Source of the DNA: Tritrichomonas musculus
Lineage: Eukaryota; Parabasalia; Tritrichomonadida; Tritrichomonadidae
Length of the DNA: 64,000 nt
Assembly: GCA_039105265.1 (NCBI GenBank)
Contig: JAPFFF010000030.1
Location: 1,695,927-1,759,926, forward strand
Reading direction: 5' to 3'
Shown: one piece after another, positions 9,901 to 18,663 of the stretch
Numbering within the stretch: position 1 is the stretch's first letter
Layout of the letters: every line of letters begins with the position of its first letter
Made by a program: the position numbers and the translations under genes
Notes under the pieces: generated by a model
Databases searched by the model: none
Told to the model about the DNA's origin: nothing
The model's input: the letters and a program-made list of their open reading frames with translations, nothing else

Positions 9901-11573
9901 AAACTTTTTCAAAGAAAATTTTATTAGGAAGATTGAATCAAATCATCAGTAAATTGATTGAAGTATATCAACAGTACCGAAATAATCACAAGAATGAAGA
10001 CCCTACATTCTCACACGATATCTTATCTAAAGCTGTCTGCTTCTGGTCACCAAAAGATCAAAAGACAATCATTCGTTTCTTGTGCCTTTTTGGCTACCCA
10101 AATGCGAAGCAATTCAAGTTTGTTTCGGGACTCAGAAACAAGACCGAAGAGATGATTGATGCGTTTGTTCATGACATTCTGATCTATTGCCACTCAGTAC
10201 ATTCCATTTCGAAAACTCAGAAATCTAAAATGGGAAGTGAAGTGACAGAATCAGATGAAGAATCAACGTCTTTTGATTCAACGTCAAATGACATGTCTTC
10301 CGATTTGTTTGCAGTACCTTTTAACGAGTCCAACTCATTAGTTGTTGAGCCAATCACACTAAACACATCGTCAAGGATTCTTGCACGTTGTAAGTTCTTT
10401 GAAAAAGTTCGTGAATTTCAAAACACTGAAATTTCTATAAGCGAAAAAGAGAGAAATTTGGTAAAGTACATCGCAGAACGCGGATTCTTGAATCCTTCCG
10501 AATCTCAGGCAATTCGCGCCGCCTTTGGAGAGATTCCATCGGACACGAAAGTGATAAAGCGAATTGAAAACATGGATAGAAATTTCTTCGGGAAAAAACC
10601 GCACCGATCAAATCCCTCTGAAAAAGTTGGTGAAAAAGAAGAATCCTCTGAAAAAGTTCATAGTATTTCAAATGAGCCGTTACCCGCAAATTCAACCATT
10701 TGTGTTTCTGATAAATATGAGATACAAACTAATGAGAATGGCGATGTTATTTTTCCTATTTCGCTTTCATCATCGCTTGTTCTTGTCTCACTTGGAAAAA
10801 TTGTGTATGATCGACCAAATTTCCACACAAAAAAATATATTTATTCTCCTGGCTTTATTTCAGAGCATTTATATAGCAATATCAACAATCCAAAAGAAAA
10901 AGTGTGGTATCAATCATTGATAATTGACAACGGAAGTAGTAGTCCGGTCTTCCGAGTTCAATTAAAAGAAGATCCAAGTATATTCTTAGATGGCAATTCG
11001 CCATCGAATCCTTGGTTGACATTATTCAAGAAAATCAATGAGAAGAGGGAAAATAAATCAAAACCTTCAGCAATGGTGACTGTTTCTGGACCGGAATTTT
11101 ATGGTCTTTCGCATCCAATTACACAATTTTTAATGCGAAAACTTGAAAACGTTGAAAAATGCGAAAATATCGAATTTTCAAGAATATTTTCAACAATAAA
11201 AGCGAAAGCACCAACGAAAAAAGACAAAAACGAGAAACTAAAGAATATTCATACAAAATACAAAGATGACGAATCCGAAGATAAAGAAGAAGATGAAGAA
11301 GAAGGATTTAATAGATTTAGGAGCGAAAGTGATAATGAAAAAAGAGAAAGAAAACGAACAAATGACAAAAAAGCGAAAAATTCAAAAATTCAACGAAGTA
11401 GTACTACCTTAAGGCAGCAACAACCAGCTAACAAGTCGATTAAAGTGATTAAGACAGAGAAATACAACGCTCCGATTCCGCTTCTATTAGATTTTGGAGA
11501 TATGATCTCTAAGGCACGAGCAATGAGTCGTGAAGAAGATGAAATCTTCTCATTATATGGATACCAAATCTAA
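6921..11573 (+). CDS. CHD-type chromatin remodelling ATPase with C-terminal FYR domains
   Basis: From the first ATG the protein is 1550 residues. Two chromodomains lie at about 70-185; the second is clear (KILCKRNDNEYLVKWCNLDY). An SNF2-family ATPase follows, with Walker A DEMGLGKT (244-251), the DEAH box in MIIDEAHRLK, and ILLTGTPIQN. The helicase C half contains FSQMQMMLDIL and the arginine-finger region ATARCHRIGQT. This order is that of CHD remodellers, which slide or space nucleosomes using ATP in the nucleus. A SANT-like segment (YWNKERIQLLICQLVRFGFN) lies near 820. Unusually, about 1285-1415 resemble FYRN (GKIVYDRPNFHTKKYIYSPG) plus FYRC (SGPEFYGLSHPITQFLMRKL), domains best known from MLL/Trithorax and related chromatin proteins. 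A charged Lys/Glu tract precedes the C-terminus. The gene is intact and intronless. Confidence 0.9.
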   Translation: MSTEIGSFNIRQLYNQPPIGTNFSHGISPLISPLSNFDQILNNFGPISSSTSTDFLFSIFGNEFDLRRHSSIQQILTHRINSNYNFEYLIKLIGKSYRNCIWVTENFIIQSGGQAKLKEYRKKNLVPPDPPYYDPDFEKIEKILCKRNDNEYLVKWCNLDYEQSTWETAESINDNNLIGNFLREQILPTKEELKIPPRPPPSMWRKIADIPFSKSGFQARNYQIEGLNFLNNCWYNNRNCILADEMGLGKTLQSILFLNLLRNKEKIRGPFLIIAPLSTIPQWTREITEWSTFKPLVFTGEQIKRTMMKMFEFFYEDTKIPKFEVLLTTYETVLRDNDLSTIQWECMIIDEAHRLKNSESKLLKVIRSYQSSFKILLTGTPIQNKAQELWSLLNFLDPLNYNSLGEFERKYGNCNEVKAVQDLQNILKPIMLRRLKSDVEKGIAPMEEVIIDCPMTMHQKAYYNAVFLKNIEYLTRGAHSKTSNTCLRNISMDLRKVCNHPYLLKKAEEQILIERREAMKNDNTNDNMFVNESLIRSSGKMILLDKLLTKLKADGHRVLIFSQMQMMLDILCDYLIYKQYKFRRIDGSVRSKERQDAIDNFNHPDSKDFVFLLCTKAGGVGINLTSADTVIIYDSDWNPQNDIQATARCHRIGQTKEVKVYRFITANSYERKMFETASMKLGLDHAVLESSKIHNQEDMDKLIRLGAYHALEDDNAEIEKFGEEDIEMIISRSQRIKHENINGESTFSKAEFKIEDESVPVALYKPEFWKKYVPEVEKYGQYVHYDDDYSDSFSSKEKKSNSHFDLLDYVFESDEEDNQLKADPEYWNKERIQLLICQLVRFGFNKWEEVISSANFTCEKSEVKAVSRVILSWFLTNSTEEEDVILQKLYDELASKITSNFEKKFIKMKKNELKSLFIEDDNNSKLKRIELLYCIEKLVETCPSVPEEIVIPEMDKNGPAKWWMKKHDQQLLQYVSMTGLQLLDSFELNDHPGETFSKKILLGRLNQIISKLIEVYQQYRNNHKNEDPTFSHDILSKAVCFWSPKDQKTIIRFLCLFGYPNAKQFKFVSGLRNKTEEMIDAFVHDILIYCHSVHSISKTQKSKMGSEVTESDEESTSFDSTSNDMSSDLFAVPFNESNSLVVEPITLNTSSRILARCKFFEKVREFQNTEISISEKERNLVKYIAERGFLNPSESQAIRAAFGEIPSDTKVIKRIENMDRNFFGKKPHRSNPSEKVGEKEESSEKVHSISNEPLPANSTICVSDKYEIQTNENGDVIFPISLSSSLVLVSLGKIVYDRPNFHTKKYIYSPGFISEHLYSNINNPKEKVWYQSLIIDNGSSSPVFRVQLKEDPSIFLDGNSPSNPWLTLFKKINEKRENKSKPSAMVTVSGPEFYGLSHPITQFLMRKLENVEKCENIEFSRIFSTIKAKAPTKKDKNEKLKNIHTKYKDDESEDKEEDEEEGFNRFRSESDNEKRERKRTNDKKAKNSKIQRSSTTLRQQQPANKSIKVIKTEKYNAPIPLLLDFGDMISKARAMSREEDEIFSLYGYQI

Positions 11574-11807
11574 AATCAGAAACATTTTTTTGCATTATTG
11601 CAAAATTAAGTTTTTCACAGAATATTAATAATGAAGAGTGAAATAATTGTAACATAAACTTATATTAAAATATTATTTATTTATCTATTTTTTTCATTTG
11701 CTTTTATTTTTTTACGAGACGATAAAAATATTCTTAAACATTTGTAAATTAGAATTAAAAAAAGTATATATACATATGATTGACGAAACAAATTTATCAA
11801 ATAATTG
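11574..11807. other. 3' flank of the CHD gene
   Basis: AT-rich spacer between the CHD stop codon and the first inverted-repeat element. No gene was seen; the 3' end of the CHD transcript must lie here. Confidence 0.5.
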
Positions 11808-12708
11808 ATAAAAAGTCTTATAGCATCTTGTTAAGTCTAAATGTCACTTTTTTTGACCTTTTAACTAGGCTTGTTAAGTCTCGATTTTCGATATCGATAA
11901 TTGATCCATTTTTCTGATATCAATATCAAATCAAAAATTTTATCTCTGATATCAATAATGAATAAAAATAAAAGATCGATTATCAATATTGAAAATTTTT
12001 TAACGTATAAAAATTTTGTAAACTTTTTTAGAGTGAGGAGAATTATATGTAAACGGGAGAATAATATGTAAACGCTACAGAAAAAGTTTAAGATATACAA
12101 TTTTTTTGAATTAATTAATAGAAATAATAAATAATTTATTTGAAAAAAATTGATAAAAAAACTCTAAATTATCTTTATTAAATTTTGTTTTTGTAATTTA
12201 TTATATAGTGATTCAAATTAAATTGATAATGTATAATAATAAAACTAACTAAAAGAAAGCGGATAATGCTTTTCTCTTTCATTTTTAAACTTTTTCAGAA
12301 GCGTTTACATATTATTCTCCCGTTTACATATTATTCTCCTCACTCTAACTGTTTACTTCACATATCCGTTATAAAATTTAATAAAAGCTGATTCTTTTAC
12401 ATAATAAGTTAGAATATATTTATTTTATGCCATTAAAATACTATTTTTAATGGTTTTTTCAGGTATTAATTTCGATTAATCAAGATTCGATATCAAAAGC
12501 ATATTTTTTTTGTATCACATTTCATACTTGATAATCGAATTCTTCAATAAAAAGTTCCAATCGATAGCATTTTATTATCGATTATCTGAGTTAAAAAAAG
12601 TGCCAAACCTGATAATTGATATCAGAATAACAAGCCTACTTTTAACCAAAATTTTTCACCACAAAAAAAGGGCATTTGGACTTAACAAGATGCTATAAAA
12701 AGTCTTAT
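11808..12708. mobile_element. MITE-like element with long terminal inverted repeats and direct repeats
   Basis: The element core spans 11822-12694 (873 bp). It opens with AGCATCTTGTTAAGTC and closes with the inverse GACTTAACAAGATGCT; imperfect inverted similarity extends for about 60 bp or more (TAGGCTTGTTA against TAACAAGCCTA). Immediately outside, the 14-bp direct repeat ATAAAAAGTCTTAT occurs at 11808-11821 and 12695-12708. Part of this is probably a target-site duplication of 8-14 bp, depending on where the termini are drawn, which is long and would suit a Mutator-like family. There is no transposase frame, so it is non-autonomous. The interior is rich in GATATC/ATCGAT-type palindromes and is interrupted by a second element at 12028-12348. 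The family assignment is inference; the repeats are seen directly. Confidence 0.75.
12028..12348. mobile_element. Nested MITE-like inverted-repeat element
   Basis: A 321-bp element lies inside the larger one. Its ends are TTAGAGTGAGGAGAAT and the inverse ATTATTCTCCTCACTCTAA, and the inverted repeats continue inward for about 50 bp with two tandem copies of a GTTTACATATTATTCTCC-like block. If the terminus is GAGTG...CACTC, both sides carry TA, consistent with a Tc1/mariner-type TA target, but the target could be different. There is no coding capacity. Its position splits the interior of the host element, so it inserted later. Confidence 0.7.
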
Positions 12709-12760
12709 TTTTCTCAAAATATCGATATTTTTTTCAAGAAAACAATAAAATATCTTCAGT

Positions 12761-12951
12761 AAAGTTTGTCCACTAATTGGGAAGTGAAGTGAAATGAATG
12801 GAATTTGACACCAGCATTTTCTAATCTTATTTCAAGTGCTGAATTGATTACTAACATTGTTGATTTTTTTTGTCAGTCACTTTTTATAAAATTGACCTAT
12901 CACTTGGTGAAAAAAAAATTCATTTCACTTTCCAATTTTTAGACAAACTTT
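12761..12951. mobile_element. Short inverted-repeat element (MITE candidate)
   Basis: The left end (AAAGTTTGTCCACTAATTGG and onward) is matched in inverted orientation by the right end (CCAATTTTTAGACAAACTTT); both arms then share a GAAGTGAAATGAAT-like block, giving imperfect arms of about 40 bp around a centre of about 110 bp. No clean target-site duplication is visible. It sits just downstream of the stop codon of the large surface protein gene and could be part of its 3' region. There is no open frame inside. Confidence 0.55.
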
Positions 12952-12993
12952 TATAAAAATAATAATAAAAAAAACTTGTTTAATTTATTAAAT

Positions 12994-15900
12994 CTAGAGA
13001 CCAACCGAAAGAGAATCATCTTCTTCATTAGAATTATCAGCAATGCCTTTCTTTTTCCTCCAAAATAGAACCGCAATCACAATGATAGCAATAACAGCAA
13101 CCACGGCAATAACAATTCCTGCTATTGCACCTCCTGAGAGTTCCTTCGACTTTGACTTTGTCGGATCAGGTTGCTCATTTCCAGATTGATCAATAATAGT
13201 CACCTTCACTCTCTCTGGATCAGACGCAACCACAACATTTTGCAAGAATTCTCTATTTTCTTCCGTAACGTTCGCCACAACTTCTACAGAAACTGATCGA
13301 TTTTCAACACCAACGATGCTTATTCGGTGTTTTTGAGCAACAAAAGAGTCGTCGAGAACAATTCTACACGTATCTTTCAATGGGTGAACGTTATAATCAA
13401 TTCTTGTTTCGTTAAAATCTTGAATTTGCTTGAAGATGATGCTATCGTCGACTCCAAAGCTGACCAGATCTGAATCCAACGAATCAATCAAAGCTCCTCC
13501 ATCGGAACCTTCAATTTCGGACTCAACTCTACTTGATGTTACAGTTTGAATTGAATTCAATCGTAGCATGTTGTGATTATCATTCTCGAGAAATGTGGCC
13601 GATGAATTCAATGAAGCTCGCATGAACAAGATTTTCTGGCGCTTCAAGTAGTTGATTGGTGCATCGATGCTGCCTGGGAATGAGTGAAGAATGACGACAA
13701 TTTTCGATTGTGGATCAAAATCATCTCTGATTTCACGAAGAGTTTGGATCTGCTTGTATCCTTGCGATGACTGGTAGGAGCAAATCGAGCTTCCTTCGGA
13801 TTCACCACAGATGATGTAGACGCCTTTGATGACTTTGATGAATGTTGAATTATGAATGATTTTTTCAGACGGATAATCATAGGCGTTCAGTTCACCTTGT
13901 CCAGTTACGTAGAGCTCTGAAGCGTTTACATCTTTGCTGTTTGAGTTGACAACATTGAGCTTGAGGAATGTGTCGAGCTCAATTGAAAAAGTGGGGCCAA
14001 TTTGACCTACTTTCATGATGATGTCAAGAAAAGAATCTTCCGGCTTCAGGAGAAGATTTGAAATGTTCGAAAGAACGACAAGATTGCCTATTTTAATTCC
14101 ATCCTGAATGTTTTGATTGACTTCTTTGACATCTGTCAGATTTAGGTTGCAAAGAGAATCAATCAAAACGTTGTGCTTGTTTGTGAATATCTTTGATGAA
14201 ATTTCAGAATCAGAAAAGATTCTGATGTCGACGTTTTCGCCAGGATCACTTATTATTTTGTCTGATTCAATGATGATGCCATTAATGCCTTCGCTGCACC
14301 GATTGCACGAGTCTTTGCTGTTGCAAATGCAGAGGTATTTCTGTGAGCCGTTTAGAATGAGCGAGATGCCATGATAACCAGACAAGCTGCTTATGAAGTT
14401 GTAGTATGATTCATTGTTTCCATAAACTGTGATTTGACTATTCTCACTACTGTTGTTGTCGTTGTTTAATATTGTGATGAACTTTTTCTTTTGCATTGCA
14501 CAGTCTCTCAAATCAATGAATGTTTCGTTACTCGTGAGCTGGAACGTGATCGGTGTTTCAACATTTTCTTCTGGAATTGATAAAGATGAATAATTGTTCA
14601 ATCTAAAGATCGTCTTTGAAAAATCACCATCGAATTCCCAATATTCATTAATGATTGTCTTGTCAGGCTTTATTTGTGTAGTGTTTGCCAAACTAATGTT
14701 TAAGTATTCTGTTGAATTCGCCATTACATGAACAAACACTGATGATGATAAGTCGAAAAGATCAACGTTTTTGCTGATTGTTAATGGAGCAATGAAAATT
14801 TCTTTTCCAATGAATGATTCATTGAAAATGTTTTCAATTGTGTCATTTACTCCAAACGTGCAGAATGAAATTGAATAGTTTGTTGAGTCATGTGCACAAT
14901 ATGGATTGAGTTTTTCAATTTTGTCTCCGAAAATTGGTTCCAAAATATCAATTTCACTTGTGTAAAGATGATAGTTATTGTTAACAACAGAAATATGGAA
15001 ATCTGCTGATTTATTTGTTTTAGTTGACACTAATACATCAGAACCCAATGTGAATGTAATTGACGATGTTGTATTTGAATCAAAATCAAAATCAAACTTG
15101 TTATTTAATTCAACATCGATTGTTGCATTCTTAATGAATTCATATAAAGAGGAATCAGAATAATTCACTTGAATATTATCGTCATCGAATATATGCATAG
15201 AAGAAGGTGAATCTTGAAGTTTTATTTTGATGTTTTCATCTGTTGAATTAAATATGTAATGATGGCCAGTTGTGTATGGGATTGTTAAGTCCTGAGAAAC
15301 AATAATTATTGCGTTAGGGTTTTCACGAACAGCTTCCAATAAAGATGTTATATCTGAAACGTGGAAAAAGTCACCAAAGCATTGTGAGAAGTTTTCATAA
15401 TAGCAAATGAAGTCATACATCAATGACTCTTTTGTATTCTCAGATGAAAATTTCTTTAAAATTGAATTTAAGTTGAATAATTGGTCATTGTTTTTGTATT
15501 TCGTAATAAGCCGGTTTGAAGGACCATAGTTTTCAATGCTGATGCTTGTTACCTGGCCAGCATTAGAGATATTAAAATCACCTGGAAAGACGTATGTATC
15601 TGAAGAATTAGTACAGATAAACTTTGCCATATTCATATACTTGTGTAAATAATAAGGATGAGGGAAGTTTGCATTAAGAGTAACTGATTGTGGCAAATGA
15701 AAGTCAATTCTTCCACCAACAAATTTTATTAAATTATCAACAATGATTCCGTCGTAATCATACGTAATATTCGATGATGTTACATAGAAATCATTCCGAA
15801 GTTTTTGAAATATAAATATATTATGTGGTTTTTTCCAAGTAGATGGAATTTTAATTGTTTCATTTACCGCAACTCCCAAAACAATATTTTCTGACAATGT

Positions 15901-18663
15901 ATCATCATTTGGTAAGTCGCTTACAAGTGTTGATAGGTAAGGGTAATAAAGAAGACTTGCTTCTTTGCTTTGTGCAAGGTAAGTCCAATTTGGAGATGGC
16001 TTAACAGAAACAGATCTGTCAAACAAATAAAAAACACGATCAGAATTTGGCGAATAAATAGTAAAATTACCTGAAGCATGAAAACGAGGAAGCTTTAAAA
16101 TTGATGGACTTGGAATAAGTTCAATAGCATCAAGTGAACTTGTAATTTCAAAATGGTAATACCCATTTAAATACGTTTTTTCATCAATATCGAAAATCAC
16201 GGATTCTTTAACATCAATTATAAATTTAGCTTGGTAAGAATAAATAGAGAATTGATAATCTTTGTCTAAAATAATGTGCATTACTAAACTATCTCCAAAA
16301 CGAAGAATTGCTTTATTTGGAATATCAAAATATGCAACAGAATCATTATAAATACGAAAATCGGTATTTTTATAAGTGTCTCTTTGCAAGGGGAAAGTAA
16401 TGTTTGTGAAAATTCTTACATCAGAACGTCCATTTGTAACTTTATCATATTCAAGGAACTCTTCATAACTATTTGCAATGGCACAATCAAATAATCCGGC
16501 ACATTTGCTTGAATCATCCGAAATACATATTGAGTAGAATTTGCGTTCTTTAGTGGTATAAATAGGCGTCTTTTCTGAATAGTTGAATAAATCGATGATT
16601 GGACGATATTTATCTCTAATTGTAAGACAGAATCTTCCTTCAAGATTTACGGAAGATTTGGTAAAGTTCGACTGATAATTTGTGTACAAATCGATAATTT
16701 CGTTATATAAATAAATCCTTAAATCAATATCAGTTGGATCTTCAAGTAATTGATAACTAAATGTAAGTTTCTCACTTGCATAATTACTATATAAAATTGT
16801 GAGTTTCGATGTTTTACTTTGTGCTATAAATTTTTCTGAACTATTCTTGCTAATTGTTATTTCACTACAAGTTTTTAGAACTACATGTGCATTTGGTGTA
16901 AGAAAAACATCTTTCTCAAGATTTTCATCTGTGTATTGATACCCTGTAATAAAAGCTTTGTCATAATCTATAGTTGAGATTGTCATGATATTTCTCATCC
17001 AGAACCACTTTGCATTTGAATCAAATGAATCAATATCTTTGATTTCCTTCTTACAACTTTCTAGATCTGATTGGCCAACGCAGACATAATAAGGCGGTTC
17101 CATTGTCTTGTTAATCAATTCAAATGTAATTGATTCGTTGTCATATTCACAGTAATTTGTGATTAAATCCATTAATAACTGGTTTTCAAACCTAATTTTG
17201 CCACTTCCATTGATGTTGCATATGCCAGGATTCAGGCTACTTGGCATAAAGCCGTTAGTCATAGTAAAATCATGATCAATTTGAATAGTGAACTTAACTG
17301 GTTTTGAAGAGTATAAATATAACCGCAAATGCTCTGCTGGCTTAATTGTAACATTATTATATCTATCAAGTGAAATAATACTGTCAATACCATTAAAGCT
17401 AAATGAATAAACATCGTCGAAAACAAACGACGTTTGATCATAACCATAAAAATAACATGGAGTACTCCAATTCTTTGGGATTTCATGAATTCCGGATGAA
17501 AAAAAGTAAGAAACATCATTAATTTTGTATTCAGTCAAGTTTTCAGCAGTCAAGCCTGTCGTTGAAAATTCATCCTCTGAATGAAACTTCCCATCTTCAA
17601 ACAAATCAGACAAGTTTTTATCTCCATAAAACCAACTGATATCTTCAATTTTAATTTTATTTTTAAGCTCATAATGCTGATTGTAACGGTATGGGCTCAA
17701 TTCTGAATACCAAATACTGAAAGGGTTAATGCTTTTGAATGTTATGTCTAAGTTGTTGTTCGTTGTCGCTGAATGAATTCTTGTATAGTGACCGATAATG
17801 AAATAAAACGATCCTTTGCCTTCAACTAGATAATTGCTTGTTTGCAAACAATTGTCATATAAAATGATTAATTTATCGTCGGCAAGATACAGATTAATTG
17901 AAACAGTTGAACCTAAAAGTCCAATTACATGAAAGTTAGGATTCTCTGTACCAAAGAACTGTGGAATAGACGTGTCTATGATAACTACACTTTCGCTTTC
18001 AGTAATGTCTAATGTTGAATTTATAAATGTGAGATTGTACGAAGAGTAATCTTTGCATTTTTCTTCTTTATCTGATATGCAATAATATGTTTTTACTATT
18101 TCCGTTAGTTTTGAAGTGTCTTTAAACGAAGTCTTTATAAATTCAGTAATTTCTTTGATTTTAATCGGTTTGGAATCATTGGAAATTGAAAAAACATCTT
18201 CCTGAATTTTATCGGTATAAAATGTCATTTCGAGAAAAACATCATCATTTGTTGCTTCTAAATAAATGGGAGAAAAACCGCTCATTTCATCTAAATCAAT
18301 ATCGATCGTAAAATTATTTTGAAATCGAAATAGAACTGGAACATTCTTTTTGATTCCATCATATGAGGAAGTCATAATTTCATCTGAAATTGTAAGCTTG
18401 GAAATGCTATTATCGGAATAAATGAAAAAATTTGATGGATCACAAAAAATGAAATTGTGCTTACTTTTAGCATAATCGAAATTACCAGCAATATAAATGT
18501 TGTGTATTTCATCATTTTCACCTTTTATATCTGAATCTTCGGGAATATTTGTAAAAGTATCATCAAAAGTTTGTTGTAAACTTGAACATTTTTGAAGACA
18601 ATCACCTTCATTCTTTTGTACACAGTAATTTTTTGCAAATACTAACGAAATCAGGAGGAACAT
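12994..18663 (-). CDS. Giant type I surface glycoprotein with Cys-marked repeat blocks
   Basis: This 1889-residue protein starts at an ATG with a short signal peptide (MFLLISLVFAKNYC). A transmembrane helix of Ala/Ile/Val lies at about 1843-1868, followed by WRKKKG and a short acidic tail. The ectodomain is beta-rich in composition, with many NxS/T glycosylation sites and few cysteines. The cysteines recur in a block-start motif at about residues 14, 188, 536, 735, 1110, 1485 and 1650, for example YYCISDKEEKC, YVCVGQSDLESC, YSICISDDSSKC and YLCICNSKDSC. This suggests seven or so diverged repeats of about 150-350 residues. I recognise no named family; it is not a BspA or Pmp protein by the motifs I can see. 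It is probably an adhesin or coat protein, inferred from topology. The C-terminal third is noticeably less AT-rich than the N-terminal part. Confidence 0.8.
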   Translation of the reverse strand: MFLLISLVFAKNYCVQKNEGDCLQKCSSLQQTFDDTFTNIPEDSDIKGENDEIHNIYIAGNFDYAKSKHNFIFCDPSNFFIYSDNSISKLTISDEIMTSSYDGIKKNVPVLFRFQNNFTIDIDLDEMSGFSPIYLEATNDDVFLEMTFYTDKIQEDVFSISNDSKPIKIKEITEFIKTSFKDTSKLTEIVKTYYCISDKEEKCKDYSSYNLTFINSTLDITESESVVIIDTSIPQFFGTENPNFHVIGLLGSTVSINLYLADDKLIILYDNCLQTSNYLVEGKGSFYFIIGHYTRIHSATTNNNLDITFKSINPFSIWYSELSPYRYNQHYELKNKIKIEDISWFYGDKNLSDLFEDGKFHSEDEFSTTGLTAENLTEYKINDVSYFFSSGIHEIPKNWSTPCYFYGYDQTSFVFDDVYSFSFNGIDSIISLDRYNNVTIKPAEHLRLYLYSSKPVKFTIQIDHDFTMTNGFMPSSLNPGICNINGSGKIRFENQLLMDLITNYCEYDNESITFELINKTMEPPYYVCVGQSDLESCKKEIKDIDSFDSNAKWFWMRNIMTISTIDYDKAFITGYQYTDENLEKDVFLTPNAHVVLKTCSEITISKNSSEKFIAQSKTSKLTILYSNYASEKLTFSYQLLEDPTDIDLRIYLYNEIIDLYTNYQSNFTKSSVNLEGRFCLTIRDKYRPIIDLFNYSEKTPIYTTKERKFYSICISDDSSKCAGLFDCAIANSYEEFLEYDKVTNGRSDVRIFTNITFPLQRDTYKNTDFRIYNDSVAYFDIPNKAILRFGDSLVMHIILDKDYQFSIYSYQAKFIIDVKESVIFDIDEKTYLNGYYHFEITSSLDAIELIPSPSILKLPRFHASGNFTIYSPNSDRVFYLFDRSVSVKPSPNWTYLAQSKEASLLYYPYLSTLVSDLPNDDTLSENIVLGVAVNETIKIPSTWKKPHNIFIFQKLRNDFYVTSSNITYDYDGIIVDNLIKFVGGRIDFHLPQSVTLNANFPHPYYLHKYMNMAKFICTNSSDTYVFPGDFNISNAGQVTSISIENYGPSNRLITKYKNNDQLFNLNSILKKFSSENTKESLMYDFICYYENFSQCFGDFFHVSDITSLLEAVRENPNAIIIVSQDLTIPYTTGHHYIFNSTDENIKIKLQDSPSSMHIFDDDNIQVNYSDSSLYEFIKNATIDVELNNKFDFDFDSNTTSSITFTLGSDVLVSTKTNKSADFHISVVNNNYHLYTSEIDILEPIFGDKIEKLNPYCAHDSTNYSISFCTFGVNDTIENIFNESFIGKEIFIAPLTISKNVDLFDLSSSVFVHVMANSTEYLNISLANTTQIKPDKTIINEYWEFDGDFSKTIFRLNNYSSLSIPEENVETPITFQLTSNETFIDLRDCAMQKKKFITILNNDNNSSENSQITVYGNNESYYNFISSLSGYHGISLILNGSQKYLCICNSKDSCNRCSEGINGIIIESDKIISDPGENVDIRIFSDSEISSKIFTNKHNVLIDSLCNLNLTDVKEVNQNIQDGIKIGNLVVLSNISNLLLKPEDSFLDIIMKVGQIGPTFSIELDTFLKLNVVNSNSKDVNASELYVTGQGELNAYDYPSEKIIHNSTFIKVIKGVYIICGESEGSSICSYQSSQGYKQIQTLREIRDDFDPQSKIVVILHSFPGSIDAPINYLKRQKILFMRASLNSSATFLENDNHNMLRLNSIQTVTSSRVESEIEGSDGGALIDSLDSDLVSFGVDDSIIFKQIQDFNETRIDYNVHPLKDTCRIVLDDSFVAQKHRISIVGVENRSVSVEVVANVTEENREFLQNVVVASDPERVKVTIIDQSGNEQPDPTKSKSKELSGGAIAGIVIAVVAVIAIIVIAVLFWRKKKGIADNSNEEDDSLSVGL

